From: JACROF01 sp964598995
GTDB lineage: Bacteria > Patescibacteriota > Microgenomatia > Levybacterales > UBA12049
NCBI GenBank assembly: GCA_964598995.1
Contig: CAZRDR010000065.1
Location: forward strand, 1-25,768
DNA: 25,768 nt
Direction of reading: 5' to 3'
Each line of letters starts with the position of its first letter. The stretch's first letter is position 1. The notes beneath the pieces are model-generated. The model made no database searches and had not been told where the DNA came from. It saw only the letters and a list, made by a program, of their open reading frames with translations. The position numbers and the translations under genes are program-made. Shown in pieces: positions 14,783-22,761 of this stretch.

Positions 14783-16517
14783 GGAGCACCTCCTTTACTT
14801 GCTCTACGATATCTTCTGGGAAAAATGGTCTGCCGTCATATTTGCGATAGCGGTGACTAAACGTGATACCTGTTTTTTCTCTGATCAGAGCTTCAAACTG
14901 ACCTGTATAGTTAGCCTCAACCACTATCGTTTTCTTTGCTCTTTTAAGAAGAGTCGTTACTTTTTCACTAGGGAACGGGCTGAGGAATGAAATGTTAAGT
15001 AAATTAGCTGAAATATTTTCTTTTCGTAACATTTCGATTGCATCGAGTGCTGAAAGTTTGGTAGATCCGAATGATACGAGTGTGATATCTGCATCTTTAT
15101 CACCAATGATGTCAGGTAAAAAGATATCTTTCTCTGCTGTTTTTAGCTTTTTAAATCGTTTCTCCATCATGGCAGTTCTTACATGTGCTTCTTCGTTATA
15201 CAGCCCGTGTTCATCATGCTCATCTGATCCGCTCAACCCGATCCCGCCTTTTTGCCCGGGAAGCGAGCGAGGTGAGACGCCATCATCTGTTAGGAGATAC
15301 CGCTTATAATCTTTTTCATTTGCTAAATCCGCGTCTTTGATGAATTTTCCGCGCTCAAGCTTAAACCACGATGCATCTGCTTTCATCTCAGTCATAGGCA
15401 CAGTTCCATGTCCCTCCATCAAATGCTTATCAACGAGGATGATAACTTGGAGCTGGTACTTCTCTGCGAGGTTGAAGGCTCGCATGGTGTATGAGAACGC
15501 CTCTCGCATATCACCAGGAGCGAGAACGATACGTGGGAAATCTCCCTGAGCTGCATGGAGTACAAACTGCAGATCTCCTTGATCACTCCAGGTCGGCATG
15601 CCGGTGGCAGGACCAGGACGCATACCCATGACGATGACCAGTGGGACCTCCGCTTGGGCTGCCAGACCTAAACCTTCCGACATGAGGGCAAATCCACCAC
15701 CAGATGTCGCGACCATCGAACGAACACCTGCATACGCAGCCCCTATTGCCATATTAATGCCGCTGATCTCATCCTCAGGCTCTTTGAGAACGATCCCGTA
15801 CTTAAGAGCGTGCCCTGTGAGGTTCGTCATGATCATATTAACGGGAGTCATCGGGTAAATCGCGGCGAATTTAAGTCCTGCTTTAATAGAGCCTAACGAG
15901 ACTGATTCAGCCCCTGAGATAAGTAAACATTTTTGCTCTCTCTTTTCGATGTGGATATGAAAACGTTTAGGATGCTTTTTAACGAAGTCAAAGCCAGCTT
16001 TTGAGGTCTTAATATTAATTTCTGCGACGTCATCTCCCTTACGGCCAAATGTCTCTTCCATCATGTTCTGGAGAATCGTATAGTCATCTGAAAAAAGCGC
16101 TAATGATGCACCCATTGCTATCGTATTAGTCATTAACCGCTCTACATCTAACTCCTTAACCATATCTCCCAAAGGAAGCGGAATCAGCAATTTATCATCA
16201 CCGAATTCTCCATCGGCAATTTTTATAATGTTCGAGTCATAAAGTATAGCTGCATTCTCTGCTAATTCTTCTTTATGTTTATCGATCGTCTCTCTATTTA
16301 ACGCGACGAGGATATCGACTGTTTTTTTAGGGGCATGGATGACCTCTGTTGAAGCTCTTACGAAGTAAGCATTATGTCCGCCACGGATAAGTGAAGGGTA
16401 TTCTACGTAATCAAAGACCGAGAGACCAAGCCGAGTAAAAATCTTGGACATGGTGACGCCAGTCGTCATAATGCCGTAACCGGCTTCTCCACCAATAAGC
16501 CACTGAAGATCAATCAT
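14775..16517 (-). CDS. 2-oxoacid:ferredoxin oxidoreductase, fused gamma-alpha subunit
   Basis: 580 residues. The N-terminal ~190 residues are the gamma domain: IGGEAGYGIMTTG (8-20) and YPSLIRGGHNAYFVRAS. From about residue 197 comes the alpha (pyrimidine) domain, with AAIYPMTPVNMIM in place of the more usual YPITP motif, GAAYAGVRSMVATSGGGFALM, PTWSDQGDLQF, and a C-terminal transketolase-C-like domain (VSFGSTKLSALDAIEMLRKE). This gamma-alpha order is that of KorA/Sulfolobus-type enzymes. With the beta subunit it forms a complete two-component enzyme supplying acyl-CoA and reduced ferredoxin. The ATG is at the predicted transcription start, so the mRNA may be leaderless. The gene follows the Ham1 gene after 33 nt. 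Confidence 0.94.
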   Translation of the reverse strand: MIDLQWLIGGEAGYGIMTTGVTMSKIFTRLGLSVFDYVEYPSLIRGGHNAYFVRASTEVIHAPKKTVDILVALNRETIDKHKEELAENAAILYDSNIIKIADGEFGDDKLLIPLPLGDMVKELDVERLMTNTIAMGASLALFSDDYTILQNMMEETFGRKGDDVAEINIKTSKAGFDFVKKHPKRFHIHIEKREQKCLLISGAESVSLGSIKAGLKFAAIYPMTPVNMIMTNLTGHALKYGIVLKEPEDEISGINMAIGAAYAGVRSMVATSGGGFALMSEGLGLAAQAEVPLVIVMGMRPGPATGMPTWSDQGDLQFVLHAAQGDFPRIVLAPGDMREAFSYTMRAFNLAEKYQLQVIILVDKHLMEGHGTVPMTEMKADASWFKLERGKFIKDADLANEKDYKRYLLTDDGVSPRSLPGQKGGIGLSGSDEHDEHGLYNEEAHVRTAMMEKRFKKLKTAEKDIFLPDIIGDKDADITLVSFGSTKLSALDAIEMLRKENISANLLNISFLSPFPSEKVTTLLKRAKKTIVVEANYTGQFEALIREKTGITFSHRYRKYDGRPFFPEDIVEQVKEVLRG

Positions 16518-16524
16518 TACTTTT

Positions 16525-16533
16525 ATAGTAGCA
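16525..16533 (-). promoter_or_regulatory. Extended -10 promoter for the oxidoreductase genes, predicted leaderless
   Basis: On the minus strand TG, C, TACTAT (complement of 16525-16530, TG at 16532-16533). The predicted start at 16517-16518 coincides with the ATG. No good -35 was seen. Confidence 0.45.
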
Positions 16534-16550
16534 AGGAAATAATTTTCTTA

Positions 16551-17105
16551 CTAGTCTACAATCGTTTCGAGGTATTCTTTAAATTTCTCAAGCGCTCGTC
16601 TTCTATGTGAGATCTTATTTTTCTCCTCAGTTCCTAATTCAGCAAAGGTCATACCTCTTCCTTCAGGCTCGAAGATCGGATCAAATCCCCAGCCGTCATT
16701 ACCCCGCTCTTCAGTTGTCAGTACGCCACTGACTTCTCCCTCAAACATATGGATATTTTCACCGTCATAAAATCCGACTACAGCTTTTGCAGTAACTTTT
16801 CGATTACTTTCGTTACTCAGCATCCTTAAAAGCAGATCATTTTCTGTCTGACCCGAAAGTCTCATGAATTTTACGAATGGACCAGGGAATCCATTCCAGC
16901 TATCGACGTAAAGACCAACATCATCGACAAAGACAGGTTTTTTTATTTGCTCGTATGCTGCTTTGACTTTTTTCTCGACAATTGCATGTAAATCCATCGA
17001 CTGTATCTCATCCAATTCAATTTCAGCAATCTGAATCGGGATCCCTAAGATGTCTTGAGCTTCAGCAACTTTTCCTTTATTACTCGTTACAAAATACAAT
17101 TCCAT
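16551..17105 (-). CDS. Non-canonical purine NTP pyrophosphatase (Ham1/RdgB)
   Basis: Removes dITP, XTP and similar damaged purine nucleotides by releasing pyrophosphate, keeping them out of DNA and RNA. 184 residues from ATG 17105 (MELYFVTSNKGK). All family motifs are intact: TSNKGKVAE (7-15), VDDVGLYVDSWNGFPG (60-75) with the Asp pair 61-62, GWGFDPIF (138-145), TFAELGTEEKN and SHRRRA (166-171). The frame is open 15 codons further up, but MELYFV is the family start and lies one base from the predicted transcription start. It contrasts with the degenerate paralogue at 8069-8614. Divergent from nth. Confidence 0.94.
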   Translation of the reverse strand: MELYFVTSNKGKVAEAQDILGIPIQIAEIELDEIQSMDLHAIVEKKVKAAYEQIKKPVFVDDVGLYVDSWNGFPGPFVKFMRLSGQTENDLLLRMLSNESNRKVTAKAVVGFYDGENIHMFEGEVSGVLTTEERGNDGWGFDPIFEPEGRGMTFAELGTEEKNKISHRRRALEKFKEYLETIVD

Positions 17106-17112
17106 CTCTTGC

Positions 17113-17120
17113 ATTATAGT
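17113..17120. promoter_or_regulatory. Overlapping divergent -10 boxes between the Ham1 gene and nth
   Basis: Leftward TATAAT (complement of 17113-17118) would start transcription about one base before the Ham1 ATG. Rightward TATAGT (17115-17120) would give nth a leader of about 17 nt. No convincing -35 box was seen for either, so the rightward call is weak. Confidence 0.4.
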
Positions 17121-17143
17121 CATTTGTGGTGTAGAAATGAAAC

Positions 17144-17764
17144 ATGACAAAAGAGGAAAAGGTAAAAGAAGTCTATAAAAGACTTAAAGAAATCTATCCG
17201 CACCCGAGAACTGCACTTGAGTTCAAGACTCCTTTCGAATTACTCATCGCAACTATTCTGTCAGCACAATGCACTGATAAATTAGTAAATACAGTAACAC
17301 CTGAATTATTCAAGCACTATCCTGACGCCAAATCTATGGCTAAAGCCTCTGTTGAAGATATCGATAAACTCATCACTAAAGTTACCTTCCATGGGAATAA
17401 GGCAAAAAATCTTAAAGCTGCATCTGAGCAGATAGTTGAGAAGCATAATGGAGAGGTACCAGATAACATGGAAAACCTAGATGCACTTCCAGGTGTTGCG
17501 AGAAAAACAGCTAATGTCGTCTTAGGTGACGCATTCCATAAGTCAGAAGGCATCGTCGTTGACACCCATGTCATAAGAGCTGTTGGAAGGCTGGGATTAA
17601 GTGACTCAGACAAACCTGAGAAAATTGAAGAAGATCTGATGAAAATAGTTCCTAAGGAATGGTGGATCGAATTCCCCCACCTGTTAATTCTCTACGGTCG
17701 TGAATACGCTCCAGCGCGACCAAAGCCAGGAGTGAAAGATATCCTCGAGGATTTATACGTCTAG
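17144..17764 (+). CDS. nth: Endonuclease III-like DNA glycosylase/AP lyase without Fe-S cysteines
   Basis: Base-excision repair enzyme for oxidised pyrimidines. 206 residues. The helix-hairpin-helix LPGVARKTANVVLG (115-128) has catalytic Lys121, and VDTHV (139-143) has catalytic Asp140; the N-terminal core PFELLIATILSAQCTD is typical. Oddity: the C-terminal C-x6-C-x2-C-x5-C loop that holds a 4Fe-4S cluster is gone. After FPHLLILYGRE the sequence reads YAPARPKPGVKDILEDLYV, and the only cysteine in the protein is Cys43. Because the residues align in place of the cluster loop up to a normal stop, this is a substituted loop rather than a frameshift. The glycosylase could still work structurally without the cluster, as in known cluster-less relatives. 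The stop overlaps convergent yjjX by 4 nt. Confidence 0.93.
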   Translation: MTKEEKVKEVYKRLKEIYPHPRTALEFKTPFELLIATILSAQCTDKLVNTVTPELFKHYPDAKSMAKASVEDIDKLITKVTFHGNKAKNLKAASEQIVEKHNGEVPDNMENLDALPGVARKTANVVLGDAFHKSEGIVVDTHVIRAVGRLGLSDSDKPEKIEEDLMKIVPKEWWIEFPHLLILYGREYAPARPKPGVKDILEDLYV

Positions 17765-18291
17765 ATCTCAAAAACCTGTTGATTTATAAATGCAGCTAAG
17801 GCTGCGATCACACCATCTCGATACCCTTCTTTGCGCGTAATCGTTTTACCTGTCATTAGACCGAAGTGACCATTAGTCTGCTTGGAATTTTCGACATTAA
17901 AAACGATGTCTACTACTTTCCCGAGTTCCTTACCTTCTTGAATTAATTTCATCATTTTAGGCGGTACTTCCATTTTTATTGAGGATCCGACGCCTTTATG
18001 ACCTTTACTATCTAGTACGACTATCCAGCCGCAGTCAAACCATTTATCACCTATTAGTTGTAATCCTCCTTCTAAACCGACTCCAAAGTCTGAATTTAAT
18101 TTTTCTAATGCAGCTTGTGCACGATTAGTAGCACCCATAATGCTCTCACCATCAGACATTGGCTGATCTGGCACACCAGAGGTGACGTCTACACCAATAT
18201 ATTCAAACTTCTTGTCTGGCCAAACTTTAGTAAAAGCTTCTTCAACAGCTTGAATTTTTACGGGGTTTTTTGTTCCGATTGCAACTTTCAT
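17761..18291 (-). CDS. Inosine/xanthosine triphosphatase (YjjX family)
   Basis: 176-residue NTPase of the ITPase superfold that hydrolyses ITP/XTP to the diphosphates in characterised homologues. Family features: VAIGTKNPVKIQAVEEAF (3-20), PDQPMSDGESIMGATNRA (41-58), FGVGLEGGL (69-77), WIVVLDSKG, and a terminal GLMTGKTITRKEGYRDGVIAALAAF. Length is normal. The ATG directly abuts the stop codon of the 53-aa zinc-ribbon gene (TAA then ATG), so the two are surely cotranscribed, possibly as the tail of the suf unit. The third ITPase-fold gene in the window. Confidence 0.92.
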   Translation of the reverse strand: MKVAIGTKNPVKIQAVEEAFTKVWPDKKFEYIGVDVTSGVPDQPMSDGESIMGATNRAQAALEKLNSDFGVGLEGGLQLIGDKWFDCGWIVVLDSKGHKGVGSSIKMEVPPKMMKLIQEGKELGKVVDIVFNVENSKQTNGHFGLMTGKTITRKEGYRDGVIAALAAFINQQVFEI

Positions 18292-18453
18292 TTATTCACA
18301 GCAGGGATCTTTATAACCGCAGTTATGACAGACAGCATCTCTGCTTCCTGGCATAAGTCCGATCGGCTCTTTGCAGACAGGACACAACTGCTCTTTAGCA
18401 TCATTATAGGGATCACTGATATATTCGTAAATCCCCTCTACTTTTGTATTCAT
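18292..18453 (-). CDS. 53-aa zinc-ribbon-like protein
   Basis: Unrecognised small protein. From ATG 18453 it reads an acidic, aromatic N-terminus (VEGIYEYISDPYNDAKE) and then a treble of cysteine pairs: Cys24/Cys27 (CPVC), Cys42/Cys45 (CHNC) and Cys51/Cys52 near the C-terminus (DPCCE). The first two pairs are spaced like a zinc ribbon. The vicinal Cys-Cys tail is unusual and could bind metal or be redox-active. It sits between sufU and yjjX; its stop abuts the yjjX ATG, and 36 nt separate it from sufU. An AGGGGAGAAA stretch lies 10-20 nt before the ATG. A link to Fe-S assembly is suggested only by position. Coding evidence is the cysteine pattern and the exact junction with yjjX. Confidence 0.75.
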   Translation of the reverse strand: MNTKVEGIYEYISDPYNDAKEQLCPVCKEPIGLMPGSRDAVCHNCGYKDPCCE

Positions 18454-18489
18454 AAAGAAAGGGTTTCTCCCCTACAGTCAAACCAATAT

Positions 18490-18846
18490 TTACTTGATTG
18501 CATCCTGCAATGTGTCAAGTGCAAGTAATGCACATTTTTTACGTGACTCGCTTATTCCAATATCGAGGAGTCCGAGCATATCCTCCGAGCTTATCTTTTT
18601 TAATTGATCGATAGTTTTATCTTTTGCAAATTCAGTTAACATCGATGCTGCAGCGATACTAATGGCACACCCTTTACCGATGAATGCTACATCAAGTTTT
18701 TTATCGGAATTTTCTTTAATAAATATCTCGATGTCATCACCACAAAATGGATTTACTTCTTTTGATGAAAAGTCCGGATTTTCAATTTTTCTTAAATTTT
18801 GTGGGTCTTTGAAGTGCTCTAAGATTTCATCACGATAAATACTCAT
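18490..18846 (-). CDS. sufU: Fe-S cluster assembly scaffold / sulfur-transfer protein, SufU/IscU-like
   Basis: 118 residues. Receives sulfur from SufS and passes it to the SufBCD scaffold. Conserved ligands: NPFCGDD (Cys35, Asp37), GKGCAIS (Cys60) and SRKKCALL (Cys105). The R-K-K-C motif and absence of a His before the last Cys are SufU-like. The distance between the second and third Cys (45 residues) is IscU-like, because SufU proteins normally carry an extra segment of about 20 residues there. Assignment to sulfur relay rather than scaffold rests on its place at the end of sufCBDS. One base separates the sufS stop from its ATG. Its last codons form an imperfect hairpin (18492-18520). Confidence 0.9.
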   Translation of the reverse strand: MSIYRDEILEHFKDPQNLRKIENPDFSSKEVNPFCGDDIEIFIKENSDKKLDVAFIGKGCAISIAAASMLTEFAKDKTIDQLKKISSEDMLGLLDIGISESRKKCALLALDTLQDAIK

Positions 18847-18847
18847 A

Positions 18848-20053
18848 TTAACTAAATATTTTTTGGACTTTTTTAATTCCTTCTAATAACTTTGCAATAT
18901 CATCTTCAGAGTTATAAAGAGAAAAGCTTGCACGTACTGACGCGGGTATTCCTAAGTAAGTATGGAGTGGCATCGCACAGTGATGACCTGCCCTGACACA
19001 AATATTTTCATCGGAGAGGATTTGTGCAATGTCATGCGGATGTGCAGACTCCATTACGAAAGATACGACATTACTGCGCCCAAATTTGTCATCAGGTCCA
19101 AAGACTTTCACTTCCTCAATTTTTTTTAATTCTTCAACACAACGGAAAGCGAGAGACTTTTCATGTTCACGAACATTTTCCATACCAATAGTTGTTAAAT
19201 AATCAATCGCTGCGCCAAGACTAATAATGCCTGAGATATTAATCGTTCCTGCCTCAAATTTAGTAGGCGGAGGCATAAAGGTTGAGTTCTCTATACTTAC
19301 TTCTTTTATCATATCTCCCCCGAACTGATATGGAGGCATCGACTCAAGCAAATGTTTTCTGCCATAAAGAATGCCTGTTCCAGTCTCTGCCATCATTTTA
19401 TGCCCTGAAAAAGCTAAGAAATCACAATCTAGTTCCTGTACATCAACTGGTTTGAACGGGACAGCTTGGGCTGCATCAACAAGGATAACAATATCAGGAT
19501 TGTGTTTTCTAATTTCATCAACAAATTTCGCTACCCAGTTAATAGAACCTAACATGTTAGAGACATATGGAAGTGCAAATAGCTTAGCGTCTTTTGTTTT
19601 TTGGATAACTTCATTCTCATCTAGCTTGCCAACTTCATTAATACCGATAACACGAAACTCAGCTCCTTTATGCATAGCCAACTGCTGCCAAGGGACGAAA
19701 TTAGCATGATGATCCATAATAGTTGTAACCACTACATCACCCTTTTTAATATTTTTTTGTCCCCACGTCGACATAACGAGGTTTATACTCTCTGTGGTGC
19801 CTTTAGTAAAAGTAATTTCTTCTTTAGCTGAGGCATTAATAAATTTGCAGACTTTCTCGCGTACCTCTTCAACTTTTGCTGAGGCTTGCTCAGCAATTGC
19901 ATATAGTCCTCTATGGATATTTGAATTGTAGGACTTGTAAAATTCATCGACAGCATTGATTACTGCTTGTGGTTTTTGCGAGGTTGCTCCTGAGTCTAAA
20001 TAGACAAGATGAGGATGCGTTGTAAAAATCGGAAAGTCTTTTTTATAATTCAT
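18848..20053 (-). CDS. sufS: Cysteine desulfurase SufS
   Basis: PLP enzyme that takes sulfur from cysteine for Fe-S clusters. 401 residues, full length. N-terminal LVYLDSGATSQKPQAVI (16-32), HRGLYAIAEQAS, TKGTTESINLV, the PLP aspartate region VDAAQA (192-197), the Schiff-base lysine in FSGHKM (Lys219), and the catalytic cysteine in RAGHHCAMPLHTYLG (Cys359), the group II pattern. The ATG overlaps the sufD end by 11 nt, and sufU follows after one base: a tightly coupled sufCBDSU operon. Confidence 0.96.
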   Translation of the reverse strand: MNYKKDFPIFTTHPHLVYLDSGATSQKPQAVINAVDEFYKSYNSNIHRGLYAIAEQASAKVEEVREKVCKFINASAKEEITFTKGTTESINLVMSTWGQKNIKKGDVVVTTIMDHHANFVPWQQLAMHKGAEFRVIGINEVGKLDENEVIQKTKDAKLFALPYVSNMLGSINWVAKFVDEIRKHNPDIVILVDAAQAVPFKPVDVQELDCDFLAFSGHKMMAETGTGILYGRKHLLESMPPYQFGGDMIKEVSIENSTFMPPPTKFEAGTINISGIISLGAAIDYLTTIGMENVREHEKSLAFRCVEELKKIEEVKVFGPDDKFGRSNVVSFVMESAHPHDIAQILSDENICVRAGHHCAMPLHTYLGIPASVRASFSLYNSEDDIAKLLEGIKKVQKIFS

Positions 20054-20633
20054 ATTTTCGTAAGAATGATTTAACTTGTTTTATTACTTTTTGCTGTTCT
20101 TCAGGTCTTAACATTTTTATTAATGGTTCAAAAAACCCGCTTACGATTAAGGCTTCAGCTTCCTTCTCAGATAGTCCCCGGCTTCGCAGATAAAATAATT
20201 GTTCCTGATCAGGTCTTCCAATAGTTGACCCATGCCCTGCTTTCACCTCATTTTCATCGATCTCAAGTGAAGGGACACTTTTACCTTTGGCATCATCAAA
20301 GAGAAGTATTTTCGAGCGAAAATATCCGTCACTATTTTTCGCTCCTTTAGTAATTCTCACTAAGCCATCGTTGCTAAAGACTGACTTATCAAACAAAACA
20401 GCTCTCAGCATTGTAAGACTTTTTGTGTTTTTCCCGATGTGATCTACATCAGTGTTAAAAATAATTCTGTTATCTTTACTACCTAAAAAAATACCACAAA
20501 GCAGAAAAGATGAATTATCACCTTCTAGTCTTACCTTTACAGTTACTTCTTTCTCACGACCATTGAGCCAAATAAATGGATAAATAACTTCTTCGTTATT
20601 CTTAACACATAATTCAATAATTTCTGTATCCAT
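20043..20633 (-). CDS. sufD: SufD-like protein, short form
   Basis: Partner of SufB and SufC in the Fe-S scaffold complex. 196 residues, about half the length of SufD in Escherichia coli: the beta-helix is shortened and the N-terminal helical region is missing. The C-terminal half is well kept: NSDGYFRSKILLFDDAKG, SLEIDENEVKAGHGSTIGRPDQEQLFYLRSRGL and KEAEALIVSGFFEPLI, including the His of GHGST that corresponds to the functionally important SufD histidine. The start is ATG 20633 (an in-frame GTG precedes it by one codon), with AAGAG upstream, 13 nt after the sufB stop. It overlaps sufS by 11 nt. It is a trimmed form rather than a pseudogene, since both ends fit the operon. Confidence 0.88.
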   Translation of the reverse strand: MDTEIIELCVKNNEEVIYPFIWLNGREKEVTVKVRLEGDNSSFLLCGIFLGSKDNRIIFNTDVDHIGKNTKSLTMLRAVLFDKSVFSNDGLVRITKGAKNSDGYFRSKILLFDDAKGKSVPSLEIDENEVKAGHGSTIGRPDQEQLFYLRSRGLSEKEAEALIVSGFFEPLIKMLRPEEQQKVIKQVKSFLRKYEL

Positions 20634-20646
20634 CACTCTTACTGTA

Positions 20647-22038
20647 TTAACCTACTGATCCGACCATTTCTAACTGGATTAACCTATTAAGCTCTACAGC
20701 ATATTCCATTGGTAATTCACGGACAATTGGCTCGACAAATCCATTCACTATCATAACCTCGGCTTGTTGTTGTGGTATTCCTCTACTTTGAAAATAAAAT
20801 AACTGCTCTTCTCCGATTTTCGAGACCGATGCTTCATGTCCGATACTTACTCTCTCTTCATTAACCTTCATTACTGGATATGTATCCGAGCGACTTAACT
20901 CGTCTAGTAGCAGCGCATCACACCTAACAGTCGACTTACTATTTTCAGCTCCTTTAATAACATGTAATAGTCCCCTATACGACGTCCTACCACCGTCTTT
21001 ACTTACTGACTTAGAAGTAATAACAGAAGTCGTTTCCGGTGCGAGATGAATAGCTTTCCCACCAGCATCTTGATGCTGCCCTTTCCCAGCAAAAGCTAAC
21101 GACAAGACTTCTCCTCTGGCTTTTCTCCCTCGTAAATAAACAGATGGATATTTCATCGTTAACTGACTACCTAAGTTCCCATCTATCCATTCACCAAATC
21201 CTTCTTCCTCCACGAACATTCTTTTAGTGACTAAGTTATAAACATTACGACTCCAGTTCTGAATAGTTGTGTAGCGAACTCTTGCACCTTTTTTAACCAT
21301 AATCTCAACAACAGCTGCATGGAGTGAATCTGTCGTAAAAATAGGAGCTGTACATCCTTCAACGTAATGGACGTATGATCCTTCATCTGCGATGATAAGC
21401 GTCCTTTCAAATTGTCCCATGTTACGAGCATTAATACGAAAATATGCTTGCAGTGGCAGCTTAACATGAACCCCCTTGGGAACATAAATAAATGACCCAC
21501 CGGACCAGACAGCAGTATTAAGCGCAGCGAATTTATTATCACCAGGTGGAATTATCTTTCCAAAGTATTCTCGTAATAACTCAGGATACTTCTTAACCGC
21601 GGTATCAGTATCACAAAAAATAACTCCTTGGCTCTCAAGCATTTTTGAAAGATTATGATAAACGACTTCGGAGTCATACTGAGCGCCAACTCCAGCCAAG
21701 AACTTTTTCTCAGCTTCTGGAATACCAATTTTGTCATAGGTAGTCTTAATTTCTTGCGGGAGGTCCTCCCATTTAGTTACCTGCTTTTCTGTGGGCTTAA
21801 CATAATAGTAGATATTATTAAAATCAATTTTTGAAAGATCTCCACCCCAGGTCGGCATCATTTTTTCCTCAAAAATTTTTAGGGCTGCTAATCGGATATC
21901 AAGCATCCAGGCAGGTTCATTTTTCTGGTGTGAAATCTCACGAACTATGTTCTCTGATAATCCCTTAGGGGTAGAGTAAATGGGTATAATGTCGTCGTGG
22001 AATCCGAACTGGTACGATGATAAATCAAATTGCTGCAT
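20647..22038 (-). CDS. sufB: Fe-S cluster scaffold SufB
   Basis: Core scaffold on which clusters are assembled with SufC and SufD. 463 residues, full length. Characteristic blocks: LSENIVREISHQKNEPAWML, GGSFIYVPKGVHVKLPLQAY, ADEGSYVHYVEGCTAPI, SKSVSKDGGRTSYRGL, STVRCDALLLD (the conserved cysteine of the C-terminal core), and GHEASVSKIGEEQLFYFQSRGI. The start was taken as ATG 22038 (MQQFDLSSYQ), with GAAGGA just upstream and a 14-nt overlap with sufC. An in-frame upstream start lies inside sufC and is unlikely. Confidence 0.96.
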   Translation of the reverse strand: MQQFDLSSYQFGFHDDIIPIYSTPKGLSENIVREISHQKNEPAWMLDIRLAALKIFEEKMMPTWGGDLSKIDFNNIYYYVKPTEKQVTKWEDLPQEIKTTYDKIGIPEAEKKFLAGVGAQYDSEVVYHNLSKMLESQGVIFCDTDTAVKKYPELLREYFGKIIPPGDNKFAALNTAVWSGGSFIYVPKGVHVKLPLQAYFRINARNMGQFERTLIIADEGSYVHYVEGCTAPIFTTDSLHAAVVEIMVKKGARVRYTTIQNWSRNVYNLVTKRMFVEEEGFGEWIDGNLGSQLTMKYPSVYLRGRKARGEVLSLAFAGKGQHQDAGGKAIHLAPETTSVITSKSVSKDGGRTSYRGLLHVIKGAENSKSTVRCDALLLDELSRSDTYPVMKVNEERVSIGHEASVSKIGEEQLFYFQSRGIPQQQAEVMIVNGFVEPIVRELPMEYAVELNRLIQLEMVGSVG

Positions 22039-22756
22039 ATCCTTCTTTCTCAATTCGACGAACAAGACTGATCTTCCCAGATTTTTTTATTTTGCCGTCA
22101 ATTAAGACATGCACTTTATCAGGTTTAAGAAAATGAAGAATTCTTTGATAATGAGTAATAATCAGAATACCAATCTTTTCTTCTTTAACGACTTTTTCCA
22201 AAGCCCGGGCAACAATTTTTAGACTATCAACATCAAGACCCGAATCAATTTCATCAAGAATGACATACTTCGGCTTAAGTATTAAAAGTTGAGCTATCTC
22301 TGCTCTTTTTCTCTCCCCTCCTGAAAATCCTTCATTTACACTTCGCTGCATGAATGATTCGTCTAATTGAACAGCTGTAAGAGCATCTTTCACTTTCTTT
22401 TTAAATTCAGACAGTGGCATCTTCTCGTCTTTATGAAGTGTTTTATAGGCAGTCCGGACAAAGGCGAGAAATGAGACGCCAGTTATCTCAACCGGATTTT
22501 GAAATGAGACAAAGAGTCCTGCTTGGGCTCTCTCCTCGGGAGTAGTACTAAGCATGTCGTTATCTTCGATGACAAATTCTGATCCTGTTGTTACCTCATA
22601 ACCTGGGTGTCCCATGAGACTCATGGCGAGTGTCGATTTACCAGCACCATTTGGACCCATGATGGCATGAATCTCGCCAGGTATTATAATTAGATTTACT
22701 CCTTGAAGAATTTCTTTAGCAGAAGTTCCCGCTCTGAGGTTACCGATGCGAAGCAT
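22025..22756 (-). CDS. sufC: Fe-S assembly ATPase SufC
   Basis: ABC-type ATPase that drives the SufBCD complex; cytoplasmic, without membrane partners. 243 residues. Walker A GPNGAGKS (34-41), Q-loop FQNP (Gln86), signature FSGGERKR (144-151), Walker B YVILDE (164-169) with the SufC-type EIDSGLDVD, and H-loop His202 (THYQRIL). It is first in the sufCBDSU operon and directly follows a consensus -35 promoter with its ATG within about 4 nt of the predicted start. Confidence 0.97.
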   Translation of the reverse strand: MLRIGNLRAGTSAKEILQGVNLIIIPGEIHAIMGPNGAGKSTLAMSLMGHPGYEVTTGSEFVIEDNDMLSTTPEERAQAGLFVSFQNPVEITGVSFLAFVRTAYKTLHKDEKMPLSEFKKKVKDALTAVQLDESFMQRSVNEGFSGGERKRAEIAQLLILKPKYVILDEIDSGLDVDSLKIVARALEKVVKEEKIGILIITHYQRILHFLKPDKVHVLIDGKIKKSGKISLVRRIEKEGYAAI

Positions 22757-22761
22757 TAATC

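Noticed and set aside
15598..15858. 86-aa plus-strand frame opposite the oxidoreductase alpha gene
   Set aside because: Antisense shadow of a strongly conserved coding region; no Shine-Dalgarno or recognisable domain. The same applies to other frames lying inside longer genes.
17690..17764. Frameshift hiding the Fe-S loop of Nth
   Set aside because: The C-terminal residues continue to align position by position with the family up to a normal stop, and no cysteine-rich alternative frame is visible.
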